Source: Streptomyces mirabilis (GTDB taxonomy: Bacteria > Actinomycetota > Actinomycetes > Streptomycetales > Streptomycetaceae). Taken from it: a stretch of DNA of 64,000 bases. Below the pieces are notes generated by a model that saw only the letters and a program-made list of their open reading frames with translations, was not told where the DNA came from and did not search any database. Position 1 is the first letter of the stretch. Every line of letters begins with the position of its first letter. The stretch lies in the NCBI RefSeq assembly GCF_018310535.1, contig NZ_CP074102.1:4836001-4900000 (forward strand). Direction: 5' to 3'. Below are positions 52,530-60,660 of the stretch, piece after piece. The translations under genes and the position numbers were made by a program.

Positions 52530-53131
52530 GGGGCGCAGTCCTCGCCGCCTCCCGCAAGGACCCGCTCTACGCGGCCTTCGTGCTGGCCATTGCCATGGGG
52601 CTCCGCCGGGGCGAGATCATCGGCCTCCGCTGGTCCGATCTCGACCTCGACAATCGTGTCCTGTACGTCCGTCAGCAGACGCAGCGCCGCCGTGGCGTCC
52701 TGTACGACGACGATCCGAAGAGCCGCCGCCGTCGCGCCGTACCGCTGCCCGCGCTCTGCATCGCCCCGCTGCGCTGGCACCGGATGCGGCAGTCCGCGGC
52801 ACGCGCCAAGGCGGGGGAGAAGTGGCAGGCATCCGGCTACGTCTTCACCACCCGCACCGGCCGCCAGGTCGAGCCGCGGAACGTCTACCGCTCCTTCACC
52901 CGCATCGCCGACTCCGCCGGCATCCGCGTCGTCCGGCTGCACGACGCCCGGCACGGCACCGCCACTCTCCTCACGGCGGCCGGAGTCGCGCCCCGCGTCG
53001 TGATGGAGATCCTCGGGCACAGCCAGATCAGCATCACCATGGACGTCTACACGCACGTCGTGCAGGACACGCAGCGCGAGGCCATGAGTCACATGGATCG
53101 GCTGCTCAGGAGGCGTCCCGGTCGTCAGTGA
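52530..53131 (+). pseudogene. Tyrosine integrase, C-terminal catalytic domain only
   Basis: The frame starts directly after the DUF4328 stop and encodes VLAASRKDPLYAAFVLAIAM, then GLRRGEIIGLRW (Arg I), HDARHGTATLL (His-x-x-Arg), LGHSQISITMDVYTHV (His and the Tyr nucleophile). The arm-binding and core-binding domains, about 170-200 residues, are absent and there is no start codon. The stop lies 70 bp from the tRNA-Arg 3' end, the normal position of an integrase next to its attachment site. Confidence 0.85.
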
Positions 53132-53161
53132 CCGTGCTCGTTGATGTCAGCTGTGGATGTC

Positions 53162-53195
53162 AAAGGCCCCGGACCATGATCGGTCCGGGGCCTTT
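53162..53195 (-). terminator. Terminator of the tRNA-Arg gene
   Basis: A perfect 14-bp stem (53162-53175 with 53182-53195), 6-base loop, immediately downstream of the tRNA on the minus strand. Its sequence differs from the hairpins beside the tRNA-half copies. Confidence 0.88.
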
Positions 53196-53202
53196 GCCCT
53201 TG

Positions 53203-53275
53203 TGCCCCCGGCAGGATTCGAACCTGCGACACCCGCTTTAGGAGAGCGGTGCTCTATCCCCTGAGCTACGAAGGC
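53203..53275 (-). tRNA. tRNA-Arg (anticodon CCT)
   Basis: 73 nt, CCA not encoded. The acceptor stem GCCTTCG pairs with CGGGGGC (G-U pairs included); D arm GCTC/GAGC; anticodon stem CCGCT/AGCGG with loop CTCCTAA, anticodon CCT, reading AGG; T arm GCAGG/CCTGC with loop TTCGAAT. All parts fold normally, so it should be functional. It is the reference for the 3'-half copies and the attachment site for the adjacent integrase. Confidence 0.95.
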
Positions 53276-53343
53276 GGGGGGATCTCGGTGAGACCCGGCG
53301 ACTAGCGTAGCGGATTCGGTGGGGTGGGGGTTCTGGCGTTCGG

Positions 53344-54093
53344 TCAGCGGGTGATTCGGGTTTCCAGGCCGTCCAGGACGCGGTCGAGGCCGTACCGGAA
53401 ATTCTCGTCGCGGGTGGTGCGGGGGTCCTTGCCGCGTTGTTCGGCGTAGCCCTCGCGGAGGTGGGGGTAGGACTCGGCGGCCTGTTCGGCGGTGGGCCAG
53501 AGGCTCTCCACGTACTGCTGTTCGGTGTGGCCGCTGCGGGCGAGGACGTTGAGGTAGGCGGCCTCGCTGGTGGCCATGCCGGTGACGTAGGCGACGAGGG
53601 TCGAGGCGGCCTGGTCGGCCTCGGTCGTGGGCAGGCCCGCGCGGGTGAAGAGGGCGAGCAGGAACTCGGCCAGGCGCATCGCGTTCGGGCCGAGGTACGA
53701 CATGCCCATCTCGCCGAGCACCGAGGCGATCCACGGGTGGCGCAGCATCGTCGCGCGCAGGCTCTGGGCGCAAAGGGTCGCGTCCGTGCGCCAGGTCGCG
53801 GGGTCGGCGGACCGGGGGATTTCGATTTCGCCGTAGATCTCGTCGATGGCCAGCTCGATGAGCTCGTCCTTGTTGGCCACGTGCCGGTAGAGCGAGGTGG
53901 CTCCGGCGCCGAGGCGGGTGCCGAGCTTGCGCATGCTCAGGGCGTCGATGCCGTCGGAGTCGAGCAGGCGTAGCGCCTCGGCGACGATCTGGTCCCGGCT
54001 CAGCGCCGGCTGTTCGCGGCCGGCCCGGGGGCGGGTCCACACCGACTGGACGGGCGGCGGCGGCTCCGCTTCGGCCTGCTTCTGGGGGGGCAT
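53344..54093 (-). CDS. TetR family repressor of the adjacent MFS exporter
   Basis: 249 aa. GAGAGGAAG precedes ATG 54093. A 30-residue Pro/Glu-rich lead is followed by the helix-turn-helix (LSRDQIVAEALRLLDSDGID, LSMRKLGTRLGAGATSLYRHVANKDEL) and a TetR-like C-terminal domain (SADPATWRTD onward). It is divergent from the MFS gene at 54268, the classic repressor/exporter arrangement. Palindromic TGCATACA/TGTGCGCA in the 170-bp gap is a weak operator candidate. Confidence 0.88.
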   Translation of the reverse strand: MPPQKQAEAEPPPPVQSVWTRPRAGREQPALSRDQIVAEALRLLDSDGIDALSMRKLGTRLGAGATSLYRHVANKDELIELAIDEIYGEIEIPRSADPATWRTDATLCAQSLRATMLRHPWIASVLGEMGMSYLGPNAMRLAEFLLALFTRAGLPTTEADQAASTLVAYVTGMATSEAAYLNVLARSGHTEQQYVESLWPTAEQAAESYPHLREGYAEQRGKDPRTTRDENFRYGLDRVLDGLETRITR

Positions 54094-54267
54094 TCGGCTT
54101 CCTCTCTCCCGGTCCGGCCACCGTAGCGCACAGCATGCGCAGGGTGCGTACAGGCGGCGATGTTTTCGTACGTCGTTCTCTCTTGCATACAGTGTGCGCA
54201 TCGCCGTACGGTGTTCCGCGGAGCGCACGGTGTGTGCGACTCGGCCCGCCGTTCGAGAGGTAGTGAG

Positions 54268-55845
54268 ATGGACCGTCATCCGCGCCGCTGGCTCATCCTG
54301 ATCGTGTTGTGCCTCAGCACCCTGGTGCTGGTCGTCGACAACATGGTTCTCACCGTGGCGATCCCGACGATCGCCGAGGACCTCAAGGCCAGTGCCCAGG
54401 ACCTTCAGTGGATCCTCGACTCGTACATGCTGGTCTTCGCCGGGCTGCTGCTGACCGCGGGCAGCCTCTCCGACAAGTTCGGGCGGCGGAAGGTGATGGT
54501 CATCGGGCTCGCGCTCTTCGGGGCGGCCTCGGTGGTGGCCATGGAGGCCGCCACGCCCGGGGCGCTGATCCTGGGGCGGGTGCTGATGGGCGTCGGGGGC
54601 GCACTGATCATGCCCAGCACGCTGTCGATCCTGATCACCGTCTTCGACGACGCCGAGCGGCCCAAGGCCATCGCCGCCTGGAGCGCCGTCGCCATGGTCG
54701 GGCTCGTCGGTGGTCCGGTCGTCGGGGGCGCGCTGCTGGCCCACTTCTGGTGGGGGGTCGTCTTCCTCCTCAACATTCCCATCGCCGGTCTCGCGATCAT
54801 CGCCGCGCTGGTCCTCATGCCCGAGTCCAAGGGGCCCTGGCGCAAGGCCGACCCGATCGGCATGGTGCTGTCGATGGTCGGCATGACCGCGCTCATCTGG
54901 ACGATCATCGAGTTTCCCAAGGGCGGGCTGGGTCAGCAGGGCACGCAGTTCTCGCTCGGCGTCGCGGTGCTCGGGCTGGTCGGGTTCGGGGTGTGGGAGA
55001 GCCGCTGCTCCTCGCCGATGATCCCGGTCTCGCTCTACCGCAACCGTGTCTTCACCGGCGCCAGCTTCTCCCTCGTACTGCTGACCCTGGCCCAGGGCGG
55101 CCTGATGCTGGTGCTGACCCAGTACCTGCAGTTCGTCCTCGGCTACTCCGCCACCCAGACCGGTCTCGCCTTCACCCCGCTGGCCCTCGCGACCCTCGCC
55201 TTCAACAGCGTCGGCGCCGCCCTGCTGCCGAAGACCGGCAACCGCGCCATGGCGGTCTTCGGACTTCTCGTCATCGCCTCCGGGTTCGGGCTGCTGTCCA
55301 CGCTGAACCCGGAGAGTGGGTGGGGAGTGCTCGCCGGTGCCATGTGCCTCATGGGCGCCGGTGGCGGGCTGACGATGCCCGCGGCGATGGCGGCCATGAT
55401 GGGCGCGATCCCGGACGAGCACGCCGGTGTGGGCTCCGCGCTCAACGACACCGTCCAGCAGGCCGGCGCCGCGCTCGGTGTCGCCGTCCTCGGCGCGGTC
55501 CTCTCCAGCACCTTCACCGGCCACATGCCCGCCGCAGCCCCGGCCGCCGCCCGCCACTCGATCGGCGACGCCCTCGCCGTCGTCGCCCGCACCGGCGACA
55601 AGCCCCTCCTCGCCTCCGCCCACGACGCCTTCACCAGCGCGATGTCGGCGAGCTTCCTGGCGGGCGGGGCGGGAGTCCTGGTCGCGGCCGTTCTCGCCGT
55701 CTTCCTGATGCGGGACGGCAGGCCCGCCGGAGCCCCGGACGAGGGTGCGTGCGAGGCCGCGTCGGACGAGGGTGGGTCTGAGGCCGCGTCGGACGAGGGT
55801 GGGTCCGAGGCCGCGGAGGCCGGGCTCGCGGGGGTCACCCACTGA
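54268..55845 (+). CDS. MFS exporter, DHA2 (14-helix) type
   Basis: 525 aa. GAGAGGTAG precedes ATG 54268. Motif A GSLSDKFGRRKVMVIG, motif C AAWSAVAMVGLVGGPVVGG and the first-helix LVVDNMVLTVAIPTI identify a DHA2 drug/proton antiporter. The C-terminal tail contains a short tandem repeat (EAASDEGGS twice). Probably exports a toxic or antibiotic compound under control of the divergent TetR. Confidence 0.9.
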   Translation: MDRHPRRWLILIVLCLSTLVLVVDNMVLTVAIPTIAEDLKASAQDLQWILDSYMLVFAGLLLTAGSLSDKFGRRKVMVIGLALFGAASVVAMEAATPGALILGRVLMGVGGALIMPSTLSILITVFDDAERPKAIAAWSAVAMVGLVGGPVVGGALLAHFWWGVVFLLNIPIAGLAIIAALVLMPESKGPWRKADPIGMVLSMVGMTALIWTIIEFPKGGLGQQGTQFSLGVAVLGLVGFGVWESRCSSPMIPVSLYRNRVFTGASFSLVLLTLAQGGLMLVLTQYLQFVLGYSATQTGLAFTPLALATLAFNSVGAALLPKTGNRAMAVFGLLVIASGFGLLSTLNPESGWGVLAGAMCLMGAGGGLTMPAAMAAMMGAIPDEHAGVGSALNDTVQQAGAALGVAVLGAVLSSTFTGHMPAAAPAAARHSIGDALAVVARTGDKPLLASAHDAFTSAMSASFLAGGAGVLVAAVLAVFLMRDGRPAGAPDEGACEAASDEGGSEAASDEGGSEAAEAGLAGVTH

Positions 55846-55876
55846 CGCCCGGGGTCACTCCCCCTGCACATGCTCC

Positions 55877-55918
55877 CGCCCGTGTCCGGACCACCTGCCC
55901 GTGGCCCGGACACGGGCG
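55877..55918. terminator. Bidirectional terminator between convergent MFS and IclR genes
   Basis: A 13-bp perfect stem (55877-55889 with 55906-55918), 16-base loop. Confidence 0.8.
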
Positions 55919-55962
55919 TTCACGTGCTCAAACGGTCTTCAGAAGGGGTACGCGCCCATGCG

Positions 55963-57864
55963 TCACGTCCGCGGTACCCGCCGAAACCGTCCCGCCACCC
56001 ACAGGTCCTCCTCGATCCGCCCCACCGTGGCCCGCAACTCCGGCAGCACCTCGGCGACGCACTCCTCGGGCGTACGGCGGCTGCTGTGCATCGCGACATT
56101 GACGGCGGCCACGACCCGCCCACCGCGCTCGCGCACCGGCACCGCGACCGAGCGCAGCCCCACCTCCAACTCCTCGTCGACCAGGGCGTATCCCTCTTCT
56201 CGTACGCGGTCCAGGACGGCCTTCAGCCGAGCGGGGTCCGTGATCGTGCGGGGGGTCAACGGGAGCAGTTCGGTGAGCGGCGGCTCGGGCAGGTCCGCCA
56301 GCATCACCCGGCCCAGCGCGGTGGGGTACGCGGGCAGGCGGGTGCCGATGGTGATGTGGACGCTCATGACGCGGCTGGTGGAGACGCGGCCCGTGTACTG
56401 GATCTCGTCGCCGGTCAGGATCGCCAGCGACACCGAGTCGTGCAGCCGCTGCGAGAGTTCGGTGAGGTGCGGGGCGGCGATCTCGGCGAGCGAGGTCCGC
56501 GACAGGGGAGGGAAGCCGAGGCCCAGCACGCGGGGGGTGAGGCGGAAGACGCGGTCGTGCGCGGTGACGTATCCGAGGTGTTCCAGGGTGATCAGGGCGC
56601 GGCGGGCGGTCGCTCGGGCGAGCCCGGTGGCCTGGGCGACCTCGGTGAGGTTCAGTTCGGCGCGGCCCTCGCCGAAGGCGGTGATGACGGTGAGGCCCCG
56701 GGCCAGCGACTCGATGAACTCCCGGCCCAGTTCCTGCTTGGAGGCGCCGGTCCAGACGGCGAGGCCGGAGGGGGCGGCGGTGGGGCGGGGTACGTCGGGT
56801 TCGGCGTGCTGTGCCTCGCGCAGTTCCCGTTCCATCGCGGCGACGGCCTCCCGCAGCCGGGGCAGCACGGTGTCGCGCAGATCGGCCGCGGTGTGCCGGC
56901 TGGTGTGGCTGACCACGCTCACCACACAGGCGATGCGGCCCGCCTCCCGTACGGGCAGGGAGAGGGCGACCAGGCCCGGTTCGATCAACTGGTCGTCCAG
57001 CGCCCAGCCGGCCTCCCGCGCCTCGGCCGTACGCTCCTCGAAGTCGTCGCCGAGGGCGGGGAGTCGACGTGCGTATCGGCCGGCGTCCGGCTCCTCCGGT
57101 CTGCCCGCCGTGCGGCCCTTGCCGACTGTGAGGTCCTTGCCGACCCTGAGTTCCTTCCCGCCCGCGAGGTCCTTCCCGTCCACAAGGGCTCTGCCGTTTT
57201 TGCCGTTCGTGCGGTTCGCGCCGCTCCTGTCCTTCTCGTCGTTCCGGTCGTCCTCGCCGTACTCGATCGGCCGGCTTCGTGCCGGGACTGCCGGAAACCC
57301 CCGGTCCTCCGGGTCGGCCGCGCGCCGCTCGTGCCACCGCGCCCACTCCCGTTCGCCCCACTCGGTGGCGAACAGCGGGCCGGGGGCGGTGCGTTCGGCG
57401 GGCAGCAGGTCGCCGATGCGGAAGCTCAGCGACATGGCGCGGCGCCGGGTCGCCTGGTGGATGAAGCGGATGCCGTCCTGGTCGCCGACCGCGAGCGAGA
57501 CGGACTCGTCGAGCTCGTCGGCGAGGGCGTCGGCGTGCGCGTCGAGGAGGCGGGGCAGTCGCAGGGCGGCCAGGTAGGCGTTGCCGAGTTCCATCAGACG
57601 GGGGGCCAGGACGGCGTCGCGGCCGTCCAGGCGTACGTACCCCCGGCGCGCCAGGGTCGCGGTGATCCGGTCGACGGTGGAGCGCGCGAGTCCGGTGGAC
57701 CGCTCCAGACCGCTGAGGCTGGACACCCCGCCGGCGTCGGTCAGCCGCCGCAGTACGGCGATACCGCGGATGAGGGGGGTGACGGCCTCGGCGGGCACCA
57801 CGGCGTCGGCGCCCGCGGCGCTGCTGGTGCCGGTCCCGGGGGCCGGTGCGACGTTCGATGGCAT
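55963..57864 (-). CDS. Double IclR regulator (two complete IclR units in one chain)
   Basis: 633 aa. Unit 1 (about residues 25-350): winged helix IRGIAVLRRLTDAGGVSSLS and LARSTVDRITATL, then an IclR effector domain. That domain is interrupted near residues 205-260 by a charged low-complexity insert with GKDLAGGKEL-like repeats. Unit 2 (about 375-620): winged helix LNLTEVAQATGLARATARRA, then an effector domain with SVSLAILTGDEIQYTGR and PAYPTALGRVMLA. The second unit resembles PcaR/PobR regulators of aromatic catabolism. A single chain would mimic an IclR dimer. No target operon is adjacent; direct repeats upstream may be its site. Confidence 0.88.
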   Translation of the reverse strand: MPSNVAPAPGTGTSSAAGADAVVPAEAVTPLIRGIAVLRRLTDAGGVSSLSGLERSTGLARSTVDRITATLARRGYVRLDGRDAVLAPRLMELGNAYLAALRLPRLLDAHADALADELDESVSLAVGDQDGIRFIHQATRRRAMSLSFRIGDLLPAERTAPGPLFATEWGEREWARWHERRAADPEDRGFPAVPARSRPIEYGEDDRNDEKDRSGANRTNGKNGRALVDGKDLAGGKELRVGKDLTVGKGRTAGRPEEPDAGRYARRLPALGDDFEERTAEAREAGWALDDQLIEPGLVALSLPVREAGRIACVVSVVSHTSRHTAADLRDTVLPRLREAVAAMERELREAQHAEPDVPRPTAAPSGLAVWTGASKQELGREFIESLARGLTVITAFGEGRAELNLTEVAQATGLARATARRALITLEHLGYVTAHDRVFRLTPRVLGLGFPPLSRTSLAEIAAPHLTELSQRLHDSVSLAILTGDEIQYTGRVSTSRVMSVHITIGTRLPAYPTALGRVMLADLPEPPLTELLPLTPRTITDPARLKAVLDRVREEGYALVDEELEVGLRSVAVPVRERGGRVVAAVNVAMHSSRRTPEECVAEVLPELRATVGRIEEDLWVAGRFRRVPRT

Positions 57865-57878
57865 GGGCTCTCCGTTGT

Positions 57879-57920
57879 GGATCTCTGAAGAGACGCAGTC
57901 GCGGATCTCCGAAGAGACTC
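57879..57920. promoter_or_regulatory. Direct repeats upstream of the double IclR gene
   Basis: GGATCTCTGAAGAGAC (from 57879) and GGATCTCCGAAGAGAC (from 57903) are near-identical with 24-bp spacing, 15 bp upstream of the gene start on the minus strand. Candidate autoregulatory sites. Confidence 0.55.
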
Positions 57921-57992
57921 AGAACAGACACCGTAGTCCTTGCACGGCCAGGTCAGCAGGTCGGAGGCCGGGAGCGGCGGGGGAGAGACCGG

Positions 57993-59276
57993 TCAGTGGC
58001 GTGTGACGGACACCCGGTAGTCACCGTTCGGATCCGTCGCCGTGACCGAGATCGTGATGCCGGTCTTGGGGTCCTTGAAGGACTCGCCGGGGGTGAAGGG
58101 GGCGTCGGAGAGCTCCGCGTGGACGTTGGGGCTGCGGGTGCAGCCGCCGCTGTGGCGCTTGGAGTCGTACACGGTGATGGGGCCGTTTCCGGTGTCCACG
58201 CCCGCGTCGACCTTGTAGATGAGAATGCCGGGGCGGCAGACGGCGGCGTCGTTGCCGTCGTGGGTGCGCAGTTCGAAGGCGTACCCGGTCTTGGTACTGG
58301 TGGGTACGAAGACCAGCTTCTCGCCGCCGGGCCGGGACAGCGGGGTCAGGGTGTACTCCGTCGTCCCGGGCGACGCGGCGCATCTGACCTGCGACTCGTC
58401 GAGCCAGCCCAGCTTCCACTTGTGCCAGCCGAGGAGGTCGTTGTCGGCTCCCCAGTCCTCGCTCATGATGTCCCAGTGGCCGACCGCGCCTCCGCCCTCC
58501 GGGGTGTAGAGGTCGGGCAGGCCGAAGGTGTGGCCGTTCTCGTGGGGGAGTACCCGGTAGCCGGTCTCGGCGTAGGAGCCGGAGCCGTCGTCCTGGCGGC
58601 TGTAGACGAAGGACGCGTTGGAGACGGGGACGCCGTCGGCGATGGGTGCCTCGGTGTTGCCGGCGAAGGTGACGGACAGGACGGTGTCCAGGGCGGAGGG
58701 CCCGGCGTTCGGCGTCACCAGCACGTTCAGGAGGTCGTACGAGCGGAAGTCCACCTCGGGGTCGGCCGTGGCCACTATGTCCTGGACCAGATCACGGTAG
58801 CCGGGGTCGAAGGGGGCGCCGCGTTCTATGCCGTACGCCTTGAAGGGCTTGGGCATGCGCAGCCAGTGGTGGATGGGGGTCTCGGGGCGGTAGTCGAGGC
58901 GGCCGTAGGAACTGGTGCGAAACCAGTTCTGGGTCTGCGGGAAGAACTCGGCGAGCCGGTCGAGTGCGCTACCCGGGCCGGGCGCGTCGGAGAAGTCGAC
59001 CATCAGGGTGAGGGCTCGGACGGTGCCGGTGGAGCGGGCGTACCCGGGTTGGGTCGGTATGCCCTCTCCCATCTGTACGCCCATCGCGCCGCTGATCATG
59101 CAGGGACCGAGCGCCGTGGAGCGGGCCAGCGCGATGGAGCCCGCCGTCGTGGAGCCCGCCGGGAGGTGACCGGTGCCGGCGGAGGTGCTGACCGTCAGCG
59201 TCAGAAGGGTCACTGTGGCGAGGGCGGCCACGCGGCGCGAGCGTATCCGGCGGCTGGTGGGCTGCATCGGCTGCAT
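57993..59276 (-). CDS. Secreted M6 family (immune inhibitor A-like) metalloprotease
   Basis: 427 aa from ATG 59276. Signal peptide (RRVAALATVTLLTLTVS). The zinc site HENGHTFGLPDLY fits the HExxH-x-x-G-x-x-D pattern of the M6 family, and WDIMSEDWG is the typical met-turn region. The usual C-terminal immune-activating domains of InhA are absent, so this is a short form. A secreted zinc protease; substrate unknown. Three cysteines lie in the C-terminal beta region. Confidence 0.88.
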   Translation of the reverse strand: MQPMQPTSRRIRSRRVAALATVTLLTLTVSTSAGTGHLPAGSTTAGSIALARSTALGPCMISGAMGVQMGEGIPTQPGYARSTGTVRALTLMVDFSDAPGPGSALDRLAEFFPQTQNWFRTSSYGRLDYRPETPIHHWLRMPKPFKAYGIERGAPFDPGYRDLVQDIVATADPEVDFRSYDLLNVLVTPNAGPSALDTVLSVTFAGNTEAPIADGVPVSNASFVYSRQDDGSGSYAETGYRVLPHENGHTFGLPDLYTPEGGGAVGHWDIMSEDWGADNDLLGWHKWKLGWLDESQVRCAASPGTTEYTLTPLSRPGGEKLVFVPTSTKTGYAFELRTHDGNDAAVCRPGILIYKVDAGVDTGNGPITVYDSKRHSGGCTRSPNVHAELSDAPFTPGESFKDPKTGITISVTATDPNGDYRVSVTRH

Positions 59277-59588
59277 GCATGGGCCCTTCGCTCACGGCAG
59301 CCGCCTGGTCACCGGCTGCACCCTGTGCGATCACCCTGTGACGGGGGACGCGGGGCCGCGCGTTGGAAGCGCCCGAACGTGGGTTTCTTGCCGGGGTAGG
59401 GGTGACGGGAGCCGCGTCAGAGGTTTGACCAGGGGCCGAGGCGGACGCTCAGGCGCGGATGCCGAGCCGCGGGCCGCCGCGGATGTTCGGCCCCGCCACG
59501 CCGCGCCGGATGCTCCGCTGGAAGTCGCCAGATGCTCTGCCGGGAGCCGCGCCGTATGCTCCGCCGGTACTCACGGCGGATACTTGGC

Positions 59589-59644
59589 CGCGCGCCGGAC
59601 GCCGCGCGCCGGACGCCGCGCGCCGGACGCCGCGCGCCGGACGC
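59589..59644. repeat. Four tandem copies of a 14-bp GC-only unit
   Basis: CGCGCGCCGGACGC repeats exactly at 59589, 59603, 59617 and 59631, followed by degenerate copies to about 59690. It lies in a roughly 580-bp non-coding stretch (59277-59857) whose left part also has degenerate ATGCTCCGC-like motifs. No gene is supported there. Confidence 0.88.
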
Positions 59645-59754
59645 CAGACGCGCGCCGCGCCGGACGCCGGACTCCAGGCCGCCCGCCCGGCCGCGCACCA
59701 CCCCCGATATCAAGTGACGCAGGTCACATCGAATCTCTGGGAATGCGGGAAATA

Positions 59755-59815
59755 ACCGGGGACGGTTTCCCCGTTTAGCCATGTGTCCGAGCGAAACGGG
59801 GATGGATTCCCCGGA
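59755..59815. promoter_or_regulatory. Two operator-like sites upstream of the TetR/MFS pair
   Basis: The 22-bp sites at 59755-59776 (ACCGGGGA...TCCCCGTTT) and 59794-59815 (AAACGGGGA...TCCCCGGA) are inverted copies of each other, each an imperfect palindrome with CGGGGA/TCCCCG arms. They lie 43-103 bp before the GTG at 59858. Likely bound by the TetR protein encoded next. Confidence 0.6.
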
Positions 59816-59857
59816 TCGCGCCACAGTCTTCCTACACCTACGTCTGAGGAGTACGCC

Positions 59858-60502
59858 GTGGAGACCGCCACCCCCGTGAAGCGTCGCGTGCCCCGGCCCC
59901 GCGCCGATGCCCTGCGCAACCGGGAGCGGATCGTCGCCGCCGCGCGTGAGATGTTCGTCGAGTTCGGCCCCGACGTGCCGTTCGACGAGATCGCCCGCCG
60001 CGCCGGTGTCGGCAACGCCACGGTGTACCGCAACTTCCCGGACCGCGACGCGCTCGCGCGGGAGGTCGTCTGCTCGGTCATGGACCGCACGTCGGAGTGG
60101 ATCGAGTCGGCTCTCGCCGAGGGCGGCGACGCCTTCCAGGCGCTGAGCGACTTCGTGCACTTCGCGGCGGACGAGCGGATCGGCGCCCTGTGCCCCATGC
60201 TCTCCGAAGCCTTCGATCAGCACCATCCGGATCTGTTCGCCGCACGCGAGCGGACCATGGAGATGATCGAGGCGCTGATGAGGCGCGCCCGCGAGGCCGG
60301 GCAGTTGCGTCCCGACGTCGAGTCCGGCGACGTGATGATCGCCGTCAGTCAGCTCACCCGGCCGCTGCCCGGCACCGCGTGCCAGGGCATCGACCGCTTC
60401 GTGCACCGTCATCTGCAGCTGTTCCTGGACGGTCTGCGGGCACCGGCCCGCTCCGTACTGCCCGGAGTGGCGGCCACCGTGGAGGATCTGCGAACAGCCT
60501 GA
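59858..60502 (+). CDS. TetR family regulator, upstream of an MFS exporter
   Basis: 214 aa. GTG 59858 follows GAGGAG. Helix-turn-helix NRERIVAAAREMFVEFGPDV and FDEIARRAGVGNATVYRNFPD; a helical C-terminal ligand domain of the SbtR-like type. Same strand and upstream of the MFS gene, about 160 bp apart, so probably one regulated unit. The inverted site pair in front of it suggests autoregulation. Confidence 0.88.
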   Translation: METATPVKRRVPRPRADALRNRERIVAAAREMFVEFGPDVPFDEIARRAGVGNATVYRNFPDRDALAREVVCSVMDRTSEWIESALAEGGDAFQALSDFVHFAADERIGALCPMLSEAFDQHHPDLFAARERTMEMIEALMRRAREAGQLRPDVESGDVMIAVSQLTRPLPGTACQGIDRFVHRHLQLFLDGLRAPARSVLPGVAATVEDLRTA

Positions 60503-60660
60503 CCAGCAGCCAGACCAGCCCGACCGATGAGATCGGCGCACAGCGCCAGTCCTTAGTCCGACAAGCTTCCGGAAGCTTGCGGCCGTCGACGAAGACGAGC
60601 CGCCGGCTCCCGTGACTTTCCCTCACCTTTTCACTGCGAAGTACCGGAGTGGGTATCCCC

